Below, one piece after another: positions 1 to 5,859 of a stretch of DNA of 6,967 bases (the stretch's first letter is position 1; each line of letters opens with the position of its first letter). Position numbers and translations under genes: made by a program. The DNA is taken from NCBI GenBank assembly GCA_013001805.1, contig JABDLW010000082.1, positions 1-6,967 on the forward strand, in the 5' to 3' direction. The stretch is from Saprospiraceae bacterium (GTDB taxonomy: Bacteria > Bacteroidota > Bacteroidia > Chitinophagales > Saprospiraceae). The notes under the pieces are model-generated. The model saw nothing but the letters and a program-made list of their open reading frames with translations. It was not told the DNA's origin and did no database searches.

Positions 1-193
1 AGATACCGGGCTGTAACTGACTGAGGATCAACGAAGGCAGCAACGACGACAACGGCTTGTGATTTTGAAACAATAAAATATTGGTAGTAAAATCAGCGCA
101 AGTTGGGTATTTCAACACCTAGGGAAATATTAGATTAAAATCAACAATTCACTAACCATCAATGTTCCACCTTTTGACTTGACCTTAGCTCAT

Positions 194-880
194 ATGGAAA
201 AATCATCATTTTGGTACCTGCAAAATCCCGATGTAATGGGCATTTTTTGCCCCGACAAATTGCATAAAAACACGGAACTACATCAGGAGAAAGTATTTAA
301 AAAAGGTGAGTACATTTATGTGAGAGATGATGAAAGTGACACTGTCTTTATGTTGGTAAAGGGCAGGGTGAAAATCGGAGTATACGGAGAGGCAGACAAA
401 GAAATCATCAAAGCAATATTGGGCAAGGGTGAAGTTTTTGGTGAATTGGCACTGGTAAGTAATGATAAGCGAAATGAATTTGCTCAGGCCATGGAAGAGA
501 CGGAGGTTTGTATGATTCGAAAAGATAATCTGCATTTGTTGTTCCGTGACCGGTCTTCTATACAAAGCTTCTTTTTAAAGCTTTTCGGAAGTCGCATCCT
601 CGCACTTGAGAATCGCTTTGAAAGATTGGTCTTTAAAGATTCCCGAAGCCGGGTTATTGATTTTCTAATCGAACTGGCAGATGAAAGTGGTGAGCGTGTC
701 GGCTATGAAATCGTTGTGAGAAAGTTTCTAACACACCAGGAAATTGCCAACATCACTGCTACTTCCAGGCAAACTGTCACCACGGTGCTAAATGATCTAA
801 GATCAAAGAATCTGATTAAATTTGATCGACGAAGATTATTGATAAGAGATCGAGAGAAGCTTGCACTCGAAATCTCCTAA
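194..880 (+). CDS. Crp/Fnr family transcriptional regulator
   Basis: A 228-residue DNA-binding regulator of the Crp/Fnr superfamily. The N-terminal cyclic-nucleotide-binding-type beta-barrel covers about residues 28-115 and includes FGELAL at 82-87. A long dimerisation helix lies near 122-150. The C-terminal winged helix-turn-helix at about 178-215 has the recognition region LTHQEIANITATSRQTVTTV, which is very typical of Bacteroidota members. The usual cAMP-contacting Arg-Ala/Ser pair is replaced by KRNEFA (92-97), so cAMP may not be the ligand. Only two cysteines (C19, C106) are present, which argues against an Fnr-type [4Fe-4S] cluster. The ATG at 194 is preferred over an in-frame TTG at 179 because it gives a normal N-terminus. 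pyrD starts 13 nt after the stop, so the two are probably co-transcribed. I see no clear TAnnTTTG promoter upstream. The regulon cannot be inferred. Confidence 0.93.
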   Translation: MEKSSFWYLQNPDVMGIFCPDKLHKNTELHQEKVFKKGEYIYVRDDESDTVFMLVKGRVKIGVYGEADKEIIKAILGKGEVFGELALVSNDKRNEFAQAMEETEVCMIRKDNLHLLFRDRSSIQSFFLKLFGSRILALENRFERLVFKDSRSRVIDFLIELADESGERVGYEIVVRKFLTHQEIANITATSRQTVTTVLNDLRSKNLIKFDRRRLLIRDREKLALEIS

Positions 881-893
881 CCAGCACCAAATT

Positions 894-1940
894 TTGTATA
901 AGCTCCTAAAGCTGTTTTTGTTTTCCCTGTCACCTGAAAAAGCTCATCACTTTACTATGGACCAGTTATCCTTGCTGGTGAAGTTGCCAGGCATGGCGGG
1001 GATTCTTAAACAATTCTGGGGCTTTCAGGATGAGATATTGACGACCAAACGAATGGGGCTGGAGTTTACAAATCCAGTTGGGTTGGCTGCTGGGTTTGAT
1101 AAAAATGGTTCTTATGTCCCATCTATGAGTACATTGGGATTTGGTTTTATTGAGGCAGGTACAGTCACACCTCGTCCGCAACCTGGTAATGACTTGCCTA
1201 GACTCTTCCGGCTGCCGTCAGATCAGGCTTTAATAAATAGAATGGGATTTAACAATCGAGGTGTAGATATCCTGGTTGAACATCTATCGGCTTTGAAACC
1301 TTCTCCCCTTGTGGTCGGAGGAAATATTGGTAAAAACAAAATCACTCCCAATGCCGAAGCGGTAAATGACTATTTGACTTGCTTTAAAAAATTGTATGAC
1401 CACGTGGATTACTTCGTCGTAAACGTAAGTAGTCCCAATACTCCTGGTTTACGCAGTCTGCAGGAGAAGAAACCACTAAGTGAAATATTAAGCACCTTAC
1501 AGACATACAAGAAATCCCAGTCAAGGTCCAGGCCATTATTATTAAAAATTTCACCGGATCTATCTTTTTCTCAACTGGATGATGTCCTCGAGGTAGTTTC
1601 AGATCAAAAACTCGACGGTTTGATTGCAACGAATACCACGCTCAGCCGCGATGATCTCAAGACTGATCCGCAAAAATTACTTCGAATAGGTCAAGGGGGA
1701 TTAAGTGGAGCCCCATTACATCAATTGGCATGCAAATCAATCGCTTACGTCAGAAAACATTCTCCGAAAGATTTTACCATTATTGGTGTAGGAGGGGTGC
1801 AGCATCCAGACGATGCCCTTCGTTTGATGGACCAAGGTGCTGATCTGTTACAACTTTATACCGGTCTAATTTATCAGGGACCCAACCTCGTGGGTCAAAT
1901 TAATCGCACAATAGCCGAGCTCCGGCGACGGGATTCGTGA
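894..1940 (+). CDS. pyrD: Dihydroorotate dehydrogenase (quinone), class 2
   Basis: A flavoenzyme that oxidises dihydroorotate to orotate in de novo pyrimidine synthesis, passing electrons to membrane quinone. At 348 residues it matches class 2 enzymes. Visible motifs are the amphipathic N-terminal helix (about 1-25, with SPEKAHHF), FMN-binding GLAAGFDKNG (63-72, Lys70), TVTPRPQPGNDLPRLFR (90-106), NRMGFNN (115-121), NVSSPNTPGLR (177-187, where Ser180 is the class 2 catalytic base), Lys218 in LLKISPDL, TNTT (246-249), GGLSGAPL (268-275), GVGG (298-301) and YTG (322-324). The start is a TTG at 894, chosen because MYKLLKLFLF aligns with the standard class 2 N-terminus. An upstream TTG at 861, overlapping the regulator gene, would add 11 residues and has a purine-rich stretch before it. 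The first ATG (957) is too late. Probably in an operon with the Crp/Fnr gene. Confidence 0.96.
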   Translation: MYKLLKLFLFSLSPEKAHHFTMDQLSLLVKLPGMAGILKQFWGFQDEILTTKRMGLEFTNPVGLAAGFDKNGSYVPSMSTLGFGFIEAGTVTPRPQPGNDLPRLFRLPSDQALINRMGFNNRGVDILVEHLSALKPSPLVVGGNIGKNKITPNAEAVNDYLTCFKKLYDHVDYFVVNVSSPNTPGLRSLQEKKPLSEILSTLQTYKKSQSRSRPLLLKISPDLSFSQLDDVLEVVSDQKLDGLIATNTTLSRDDLKTDPQKLLRIGQGGLSGAPLHQLACKSIAYVRKHSPKDFTIIGVGGVQHPDDALRLMDQGADLLQLYTGLIYQGPNLVGQINRTIAELRRRDS

Positions 1941-1948
1941 TATTACTT

Positions 1949-1971
1949 AAAAGTGCTATGGCATCTTTTTT
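1949..1971 (+). terminator. Probable bidirectional intrinsic terminator after pyrD
   Basis: Eight nt after the pyrD stop, AAAAG-TGC (1949-1956) can pair with GCA-CTTTT (1961-1969) across a TATG loop, leaving one bulged T at 1964. The right arm runs into six T's (1966-1971). Because the left arm begins with four A's, the same structure read on the minus strand also ends in a T run, so it could stop transcripts from convergent nadC as well. The stem has only three G-C pairs, so strength is uncertain. Seen in sequence; function inferred. Confidence 0.5.
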
Positions 1972-2040
1972 GTGGTTCAGAAGTAGTATTGTGGATAGTT
2001 GAGATAGTTAATGTTATTTAAAGTACACTTAAGACAGACC

Positions 2041-2145
2041 ATGGAGAAAAATGATGCTAGATCGTATTTAAGCGATCTCAGAATCTGGGTGGTGATCATA
2101 CTTACGATCATTTTCCTGGCTTTTGTGATCCGGGCACCTATTTAA
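2041..2145 (+). CDS. Small single-pass membrane protein (34 aa), unknown function
   Basis: An open frame of 34 codons between pyrD and the convergent nadC. The product has a short charged N-terminus (MEKNDARSYLSDLR) and one strongly hydrophobic segment, residues 15-30 (IWVVIILTIIFLAFVI), followed by R-A-P-I. A Trp at the start of the segment and an Arg just after it are common at membrane borders. An in-frame ATG at 2011, after a TAG at 2005, would give 44 residues. The stop overlaps the last 4 nt of nadC on the other strand. It lies behind the pyrD terminator and would need its own promoter, and I see only an imperfect -7 (TAGTATTG, 1984-1991). I do not recognise the family. The protein-like pattern supports it, but conservation is untested. 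Confidence 0.5.
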   Translation: MEKNDARSYLSDLRIWVVIILTIIFLAFVIRAPI

Positions 2146-2987
2146 ACAACCTTCAGACTCAAATCCAAAGTCCCCGAAGAATGTGTTAAAGCCCCCACTG
2201 AGATAAATTCGACACCCGTCTCTGCGTAGTTGCGAACATTTTGCAACGTAATGCCGCCAGAGGCTTCGGTTTCGTATTGTCCATTTATAGTAGCAATCGC
2301 TTCCTTGAGAAGTGGCACCTCAAAATTATCGAGCATAATTCTGGTTATACCTCCGTATACCAGGACTTCATGCAATTCCACCAGATTGCGTACCTCTACT
2401 GTGATGCCCAAATCCAATTGATTTTGAGAGAGATACTCATGCACTTTACTGATCGCCCCTGCATGAGAACCACAAGCATCAACATGATTGTCTTTAATCA
2501 TAATCCAATCGTATAGCCCATCACGGTAATTTGTACATCCCCCGATCCTTACTGCCCACTTCTCGAGAAACCGGATCAAAGGAGTAGTTTTACGCGTATC
2601 TAATATTTTGACTGAAAGTCCTTCAATCTCTACCGCAAATCGACTACTAATCGTCGCAATTCCGCACATACGTTGCATGACATTGAGAACCAAGCGCTCG
2701 GCTTTGAGCAAAGCCCTTGTATTGCAGGTTACCAAAAAAGCGGTATCACCATGGTCAATATCCACACCATCTTTCAACTTTTGGTCAAAGGTGCATTCCG
2801 GATCGACATGCTTAAAAATTGCCTTGGCCACCTCCACACCTGCCAGGACTCCCACATCCTTTACCAATAATTTGGCCGTAGAGGTGCTATCAGATGTAAT
2901 GCAAGCATTGGATGTGTGATCTCCGGAACCCACGTCCTCTGCCAGGGCCTGAGTTATAAATTCTTTTAATTGTGATTCTGTATACAT
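2142..2987 (-). CDS. nadC: Nicotinate-nucleotide pyrophosphorylase (carboxylating)
   Basis: Quinolinate phosphoribosyltransferase: quinolinate plus PRPP gives nicotinate mononucleotide, CO2 and pyrophosphate, in de novo NAD synthesis in the cytoplasm. The 281 residues match the family. Order of motifs: N-terminal LAEDVGSGDHTS (15-26), AERLVLN-MQR (96-106, Arg106), LDTRKTTP (129-136, Arg132/Lys133), IGGCTNYRDGLYD (148-160), MIKDNH (163-168, Lys165), VEVRN (197-201, Glu198), IMLDNF (217-222, Asp220), ASGGIT (242-247) and SVGALTHS (263-270). The region normally GGGxNHR reads GGCTNYR, so a conserved active-site His is Tyr154. The ATG at 2987 is preferred over an in-frame TTG at 3017, because MYTESQLKEFI is the normal family start. 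It converges on pyrD. No partner nadA or nadB is in the window. Confidence 0.95.
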   Translation of the reverse strand: MYTESQLKEFITQALAEDVGSGDHTSNACITSDSTSTAKLLVKDVGVLAGVEVAKAIFKHVDPECTFDQKLKDGVDIDHGDTAFLVTCNTRALLKAERLVLNVMQRMCGIATISSRFAVEIEGLSVKILDTRKTTPLIRFLEKWAVRIGGCTNYRDGLYDWIMIKDNHVDACGSHAGAISKVHEYLSQNQLDLGITVEVRNLVELHEVLVYGGITRIMLDNFEVPLLKEAIATINGQYETEASGGITLQNVRNYAETGVEFISVGALTHSSGTLDLSLKVV

Positions 2988-3017
2988 ACTATTTTTTAGT
3001 AGTCTGGGTTTAAACAA

Positions 3018-3211
3018 TCGACTAAAATCTGGGTGGGAGTTACGTCCCGTTTATCCTGGGTAAATACTTGATGGTCAATGGTCAATTGGTTTTCAGATTG
3101 CAATTCTGTGAGAAACTATGGGATTCTTTCAGGAAACATAACTTAGTTGCTCGCTACAGAACTCATATCGGCATATTTAATTCGTGTGATTCATGAGTCC
3201 TTCAACGGATG
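3018..3211. other. Intergenic region between barrel gene and nadC
   Basis: With the barrel gene upstream on the same (minus) strand, this gap must hold the nadC promoter unless the two are co-transcribed. I find no exact TAnnTTTG on the minus strand here and no convincing terminator after the barrel gene, so read-through is possible. It contains the short tandem repeat at 3071-3084 and a near-perfect palindrome GATTCATGAGTC at 3188-3199 with one mismatched pair. A 41-codon plus-strand frame (3071-3196) starts within the repeat and is judged spurious. Confidence 0.4.
3071..3089. repeat. Short tandem repeat of ATGGTCA in intergenic DNA
   Basis: ATGGTCA occurs twice back to back (3071-3077, 3078-3084) and is followed by a degenerate third unit, ATTGG. 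The unit lies wholly in the nadC upstream gap. From memory, similar GGTCAAT-type tandem runs occur between genes in other Bacteroidota genomes. Whether this is a remnant of such an element is inference. Confidence 0.5.
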
Positions 3212-3952
3212 CTAAAAAAAATGCACAAATCTAAGAATTAATGCGTTTAAGGTCCCCTTTGAGTCTTCTTTCTCTGTGGTACCATTGTCCAAAACAGTTC
3301 TGCCATCATTTCGGGTTGTATCCGATAGGCCTCTTTGTAGATGCAGGCCCATAGTAAGGCCATGTCCCCTGGCACCAGGCATCTGGATACCTATTCCCAC
3401 GCCCCAGCCAAAATTGAAAGGTTTAACATCGTTTCCAATATCTTCCTTAGTAAGTCGGATACCAGTAGCGTCAATTTTTCCTGTGGATTTGCTGATAAGG
3501 CCAAGGTAAAATTCCGGAAAACTCAAATACAGATCATAGCGCTGGTTGGGTAAGCCTATCTGGTATCTTAAACCCATGGGTATTTCCAGCATTTGCAAAG
3601 AATAGGTGATTTCCACATCATTAGGTAAAGGTTTTTCGCCAGTGTTATATTTTGCATCCGAGAGGTCAGATTTAGGTAATAAATTACCGCCAAACTTGTG
3701 TAGAAGTGCTCCACCCTGGGAAAAACTAAATCCGGCTCCACCATACATAATCATCCAATCGGTCAGGTAGTGTTCACCAATTCCCCCTATTCTCAGACCG
3801 ATTTTAACACCATTGCTATTGATTAGATTGTCGGTACTTCTCATCCAACCGATTGACGGACTTGCCTGTATACCAAACAATGTTTCACCTGCCTGAGAAT
3901 AGAGTGTCGACATACCAGCCATAAATAGAAGTACTGATATAATTTTTTTCAT
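3212..3952 (-). CDS. PorT-like outer-membrane beta-barrel protein
   Basis: A 246-residue secreted protein with a clear signal peptide (MKKIISVLLFMAGMSTLYSQ, residues 1-20, likely cut before Ala21). The remainder alternates hydrophobic/polar strands: FGIQASPSIGW (26-36), YGGAGFSFSQGG (70-81), ITYSLQMLEIPMGLRYQIG (115-133), FGWGVGIGI (181-189), TMGLHLQRGL (200-209) and LILRFVHFF (238-246). The terminal Phe is typical of outer-membrane barrels. The YSLQMLEIP-GLRY strand resembles the PorT/OMP_b-brl_2 type common in Bacteroidota. The acidic/Gly loop 211-235 is probably surface-exposed. ATG at 3952 is chosen because it begins the signal peptide and lies downstream of an exact -7 element (3984 to 3977). 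A longer TTG start at 3979 would overlap that element. It is divergent from gldB. The specific role (type IX secretion, porin or other) is not determinable. Confidence 0.85.
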   Translation of the reverse strand: MKKIISVLLFMAGMSTLYSQAGETLFGIQASPSIGWMRSTDNLINSNGVKIGLRIGGIGEHYLTDWMIMYGGAGFSFSQGGALLHKFGGNLLPKSDLSDAKYNTGEKPLPNDVEITYSLQMLEIPMGLRYQIGLPNQRYDLYLSFPEFYLGLISKSTGKIDATGIRLTKEDIGNDVKPFNFGWGVGIGIQMPGARGHGLTMGLHLQRGLSDTTRNDGRTVLDNGTTEKEDSKGTLNALILRFVHFF

Positions 3953-3976
3953 AATATTAGGCGTTATACCTTCGAG

Positions 3977-3984
3977 CAAAGGTA
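3977..3984 (-). promoter_or_regulatory. -7 element for the barrel gene, facing a similar element for gldB
   Basis: On the minus strand this reads TACCTTTG, an exact match to the Bacteroidota -7 consensus TAnnTTTG, about 25 nt before the ATG at 3952. On the plus strand TACCTTCG at 3967-3974 (one mismatch) faces gldB. Together they form the inverted repeat TACCTT-N6-AAGGTA (3967-3984). No convincing -33 TTG is visible at the usual spacing for either, so confidence is moderate. Confidence 0.45.
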
Positions 3985-4024
3985 GATCGTTCCCAATTAA
4001 TATACCGATAATATTAAAAGCATA

Positions 4025-5026
4025 ATGAAATATTCAAGCGTTCTATTTTTCCTGACTGTACTGTTCGCTTGTCAGAGTGAACCAGTCGCTCCGGACGTAT
4101 CTGATATCGAGCTGGATCTTACCGTCGTCAGGTTTGAGCAAGAATTGTTTGAGATCGACACAGTAGACAGGGTTAAGCAAATAGAAAAATTAATAGAAAA
4201 GCATCCTGAATTTGCTGAGGTCTTTGTTTATCAGATTATTGCCGATCCTAACTTTGGTAATGATGGCATTAAATCCACATCCGTATTTATTCGTGACTCA
4301 TTCATCCGGGCCTTGAATGACACTTGCCAACTTGTTTATGGCGATTTCTCGCCATATGAATTAGATTTCAAGAGGGCATTGCAATATTTCAAGTTCTATT
4401 TTCCTGAAAAGCCCACTCCGGTTCTTTATACCTGTGTATCTGGCTTTGAAGTAGGTTCGTTTACTATTGGTGACGAAATTCTTGGAGTTGGTTTGGATTT
4501 TTATCTGGGAGCGGACTATCCAAATTACCATCCGGATCTTTTTCCAGCCTACATTAAAAGTTTTATGTCTAGTGAATTCTTGGTGTCGAAAACCATTCAA
4601 GCCTTATTGGCTAATTGCGTTGGAGAGACTCCAGGTAATCGCCTACTGGATTTTATGATTCGGAACGGCATAGAATTGTATCTCAAACAAAAGGTTCTGC
4701 CATATAAGCCTGATGAAATCATTTTTGAATACACTCCCGAACAAATGCAATGGTTACGAAATAACGAAGCCCAAATTTGGGCACATCTGGTGCAGGAAGA
4801 TCTCTTGTATAGTGTCAATTTCAGGAGTTTTCAGAAGATAGTCAATCCGAGTCCAAACATCTCGAGCATGCCACCGGAAGCACCCGGTCGTTTGGGCAAT
4901 TGGATTGGAGCAAGAATTGTTGCTAATTATATGCAAAGAAATCCTGATACTGATCTGCATGAACTTCTCTCAATCAAAGATGCCGATAAAATATTGGCGG
5001 GATCTAATTATAAACCCCGCCAATAG
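4025..5026 (+). CDS. gldB: Gliding motility-associated lipoprotein GldB
   Basis: A 333-residue lipoprotein recognised as GldB of the Bacteroidota gliding/type IX secretion machinery, where GldB is essential for gliding in Flavobacterium johnsoniae (family knowledge). The signal sequence ends in lipobox LFAC with Cys16. Family landmarks: RFEQELF (36-42), VLYTCVSGF (133-141), VGLDFYLGADYPNYHP (155-170), LLDFMIRNGIELYL (207-220), YTPEQMQWLRNNEAQIW (236-252), LLYS (260-263), PEAPGRLGNWIGARIVANYM (284-303) and DADKILAGSNYKP (319-331). There is no HExxH, so it is not expected to be a metallopeptidase. The start ATG at 4025 sits directly before the signal peptide. It is divergent from the barrel gene and converges on the DUF937 gene. 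gldC, which neighbours gldB in F. johnsoniae, is not seen downstream. The last codons also form a hairpin. Confidence 0.9.
   Translation: MKYSSVLFFLTVLFACQSEPVAPDVSDIELDLTVVRFEQELFEIDTVDRVKQIEKLIEKHPEFAEVFVYQIIADPNFGNDGIKSTSVFIRDSFIRALNDTCQLVYGDFSPYELDFKRALQYFKFYFPEKPTPVLYTCVSGFEVGSFTIGDEILGVGLDFYLGADYPNYHPDLFPAYIKSFMSSEFLVSKTIQALLANCVGETPGNRLLDFMIRNGIELYLKQKVLPYKPDEIIFEYTPEQMQWLRNNEAQIWAHLVQEDLLYSVNFRSFQKIVNPSPNISSMPPEAPGRLGNWIGARIVANYMQRNPDTDLHELLSIKDADKILAGSNYKPRQ
4987..5025 (-). terminator. Hairpin terminator candidate for DUF937 gene, inside gldB 3' end
   Basis: A perfect 10-bp inverted repeat: TATTGGCGGG (4992-5001) and CCCGCCAATA (5016-5025) with a 14-nt loop. Read on the minus strand it comes 29 nt after the DUF937 stop and is followed by ATATTTTAT-type sequence (TTTT at 4988-4991), fitting an intrinsic terminator with a short T run. 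On the plus strand no T run follows, so it is less likely to end gldB transcripts. It overlaps the last gldB codons and most of the stop codon. Confidence 0.5.
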
Positions 5027-5054
5027 ACTAAATCGTATCAGTATTGTTCTGCCG

Positions 5055-5657
5055 CTACTTTCTGAAAAGACCTCCAAGAACCTTCATCCCCACTCCTGCC
5101 AAATCATCCATCACATTTCCGTCTCCATCGGCATCCAGTACCTTTTCAATCAAACTCATTCCCTCTCTTTGCTTCGATGCCTGGCTGACAGTACCAGACA
5201 GAATTTGTGCAAGACCGCCCTGGTCCAACCCATTCTGTCTTTTAGCCTTTCCTAAAGTCCCCATAACCAAGGGGGCAAGAAGTTTCATTAATTCAGCACT
5301 CTTGAGAAAGTCTAAGCCACTGGACTGGCTCACCATCTGAACTACACTATTGGTTTTTCCACCAAGAATGTGTTCTAGAATTCCAAGTCCATTGCTTGCT
5401 TTATTCCTGGGCTGAGCTCCTCCTATCAAACCAACTACATCATTCAAAATGCTACCATCATGGTCACGATCCAGAGCATTGAGTAAGGCACTTCCGGCTT
5501 CTGGCTTAGCTGCATTTCGCGACAAGGCACTCACCATCGTGGCAAAAACACCATTTGCAGCATTGGCAGTAGTCTCCTTGTCAGCTCGAATTGTCCGACT
5601 CAAATTGTCAACCACATCATCATTTAATTGGTTTTGAAGTACTTCTAATAAGTTCAT
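5055..5657 (-). CDS. DUF937 domain protein with two DxDxDG loops
   Basis: A 200-residue soluble-looking protein without signal peptide or membrane helix. It resembles DUF937 proteins: an N-terminal helix (LLEVLQNQLNDDVVDNLSRT, 3-22), Ala-rich helical repeats (about 30-60), a Gly/Asn linker (78-100), and a core with LMKLLAPLVMGTLGKAKR (123-140) followed by GLAQILSG (148-155). Two acidic loops, DRDHDGSILND (63-73) and DADGDGNVMDD (175-185), have the DxDxDG start of Ca2+-binding EF-hand/dockerin loops, but the usual last ligand is shifted to position 11. Calcium binding is therefore a hypothesis. DUF937 function is unknown. ATG at 5657 is the natural start, preceded by an AT-rich leader with the perfect palindrome TTAAATATTTAA (5659-5670). 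It is divergent from tatA and convergent with gldB. Confidence 0.82.
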   Translation of the reverse strand: MNLLEVLQNQLNDDVVDNLSRTIRADKETTANAANGVFATMVSALSRNAAKPEAGSALLNALDRDHDGSILNDVVGLIGGAQPRNKASNGLGILEHILGGKTNSVVQMVSQSSGLDFLKSAELMKLLAPLVMGTLGKAKRQNGLDQGGLAQILSGTVSQASKQREGMSLIEKVLDADGDGNVMDDLAGVGMKVLGGLFRK

Positions 5658-5705
5658 GTTAAATATTTAAAAATGTGAAAAAAAGAGAATGGCTGATTGG
5701 AGTCG

Positions 5706-5713
5706 CAAAAATA
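5706..5713 (-). promoter_or_regulatory. Possible -7 promoter element of the DUF937 gene
   Basis: On the minus strand this reads TATTTTTG, an exact TAnnTTTG match, about 49 nt upstream of the ATG at 5657. A matching -33 TTG at 17-23 nt spacing is not evident. An exact match to this 6-fixed-base motif is expected once or twice per strand in a window this long, so position relative to the gene is the main support. Confidence 0.35.
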
Positions 5714-5805
5714 GGAAACGTCCTGCAAAAAGTTTGAATGTTATCAGGTCGTAGTCCTCAGGCTTAACACAATATTTCTTGCAGATGTTCCGGGTGGAGA
5801 TTTTT

Positions 5806-5840
5806 TTTGGAACTTGATGATTCAAATATTTGTAGTTTTG
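5806..5840 (+). promoter_or_regulatory. Probable tatA promoter (-33 TTTG, -7 TAGTTTTG)
   Basis: TAGTTTTG at 5833-5840 matches the Bacteroidota TAnnTTTG -7 element exactly. A TTTG at 5806-5809 lies 23 nt upstream and a TTG at 5814-5816 lies 16 nt upstream, bracketing the usual spacing. Transcription would start near 5847, giving a leader of about 13 nt before the ATG at 5860. A perfect 10-bp palindrome, CAAATATTTG (5823-5832), fills the spacer right against the -7 and could be an operator, though AT-rich palindromes arise easily by chance. Confidence 0.55.
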
Positions 5841-5859
5841 GAAGACTAAATTGAATACA

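Noticed and set aside
1..73. Minus-strand frame open from a TTG at 73 to the window edge (Leu/Ser-rich, 24 codons), possibly the start of a gene extending beyond position 1.
   Set aside because: Only a short stretch is visible, a second minus-strand frame is also open there, and no recognisable family or promoter supports it. All plus frames stop by position 24, so a gene tail there is equally possible and cannot be assigned.
966..1629. Minus-strand open frames opposite pyrD.
   Set aside because: pyrD is complete with all catalytic motifs; these frames have no independent support.
2241..2919. Several plus-strand open frames opposite nadC.
   Set aside because: They are antisense shadows of a well-supported conserved gene and show low-complexity, non-family translations.
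3071..3196. Plus-strand 41-codon open frame starting in the ATGGTCA repeat.
   Set aside because: It starts inside a repeat, has no protein-like pattern I recognise and no promoter. Such frames arise readily from this type of intergenic repeat.
4025..5026. GldB as an active zinc protease related to DUF2268-type proteins.
   Set aside because: No HExxH motif is present anywhere in the protein; GldB-family landmarks explain it better.
4361..5340. Open frames in other phases across gldB and the DUF937 gene, including plus-strand frames at 4905-5255 and 5044-5340.
   Set aside because: They overlap confidently recognised genes and their translations do not resemble proteins.
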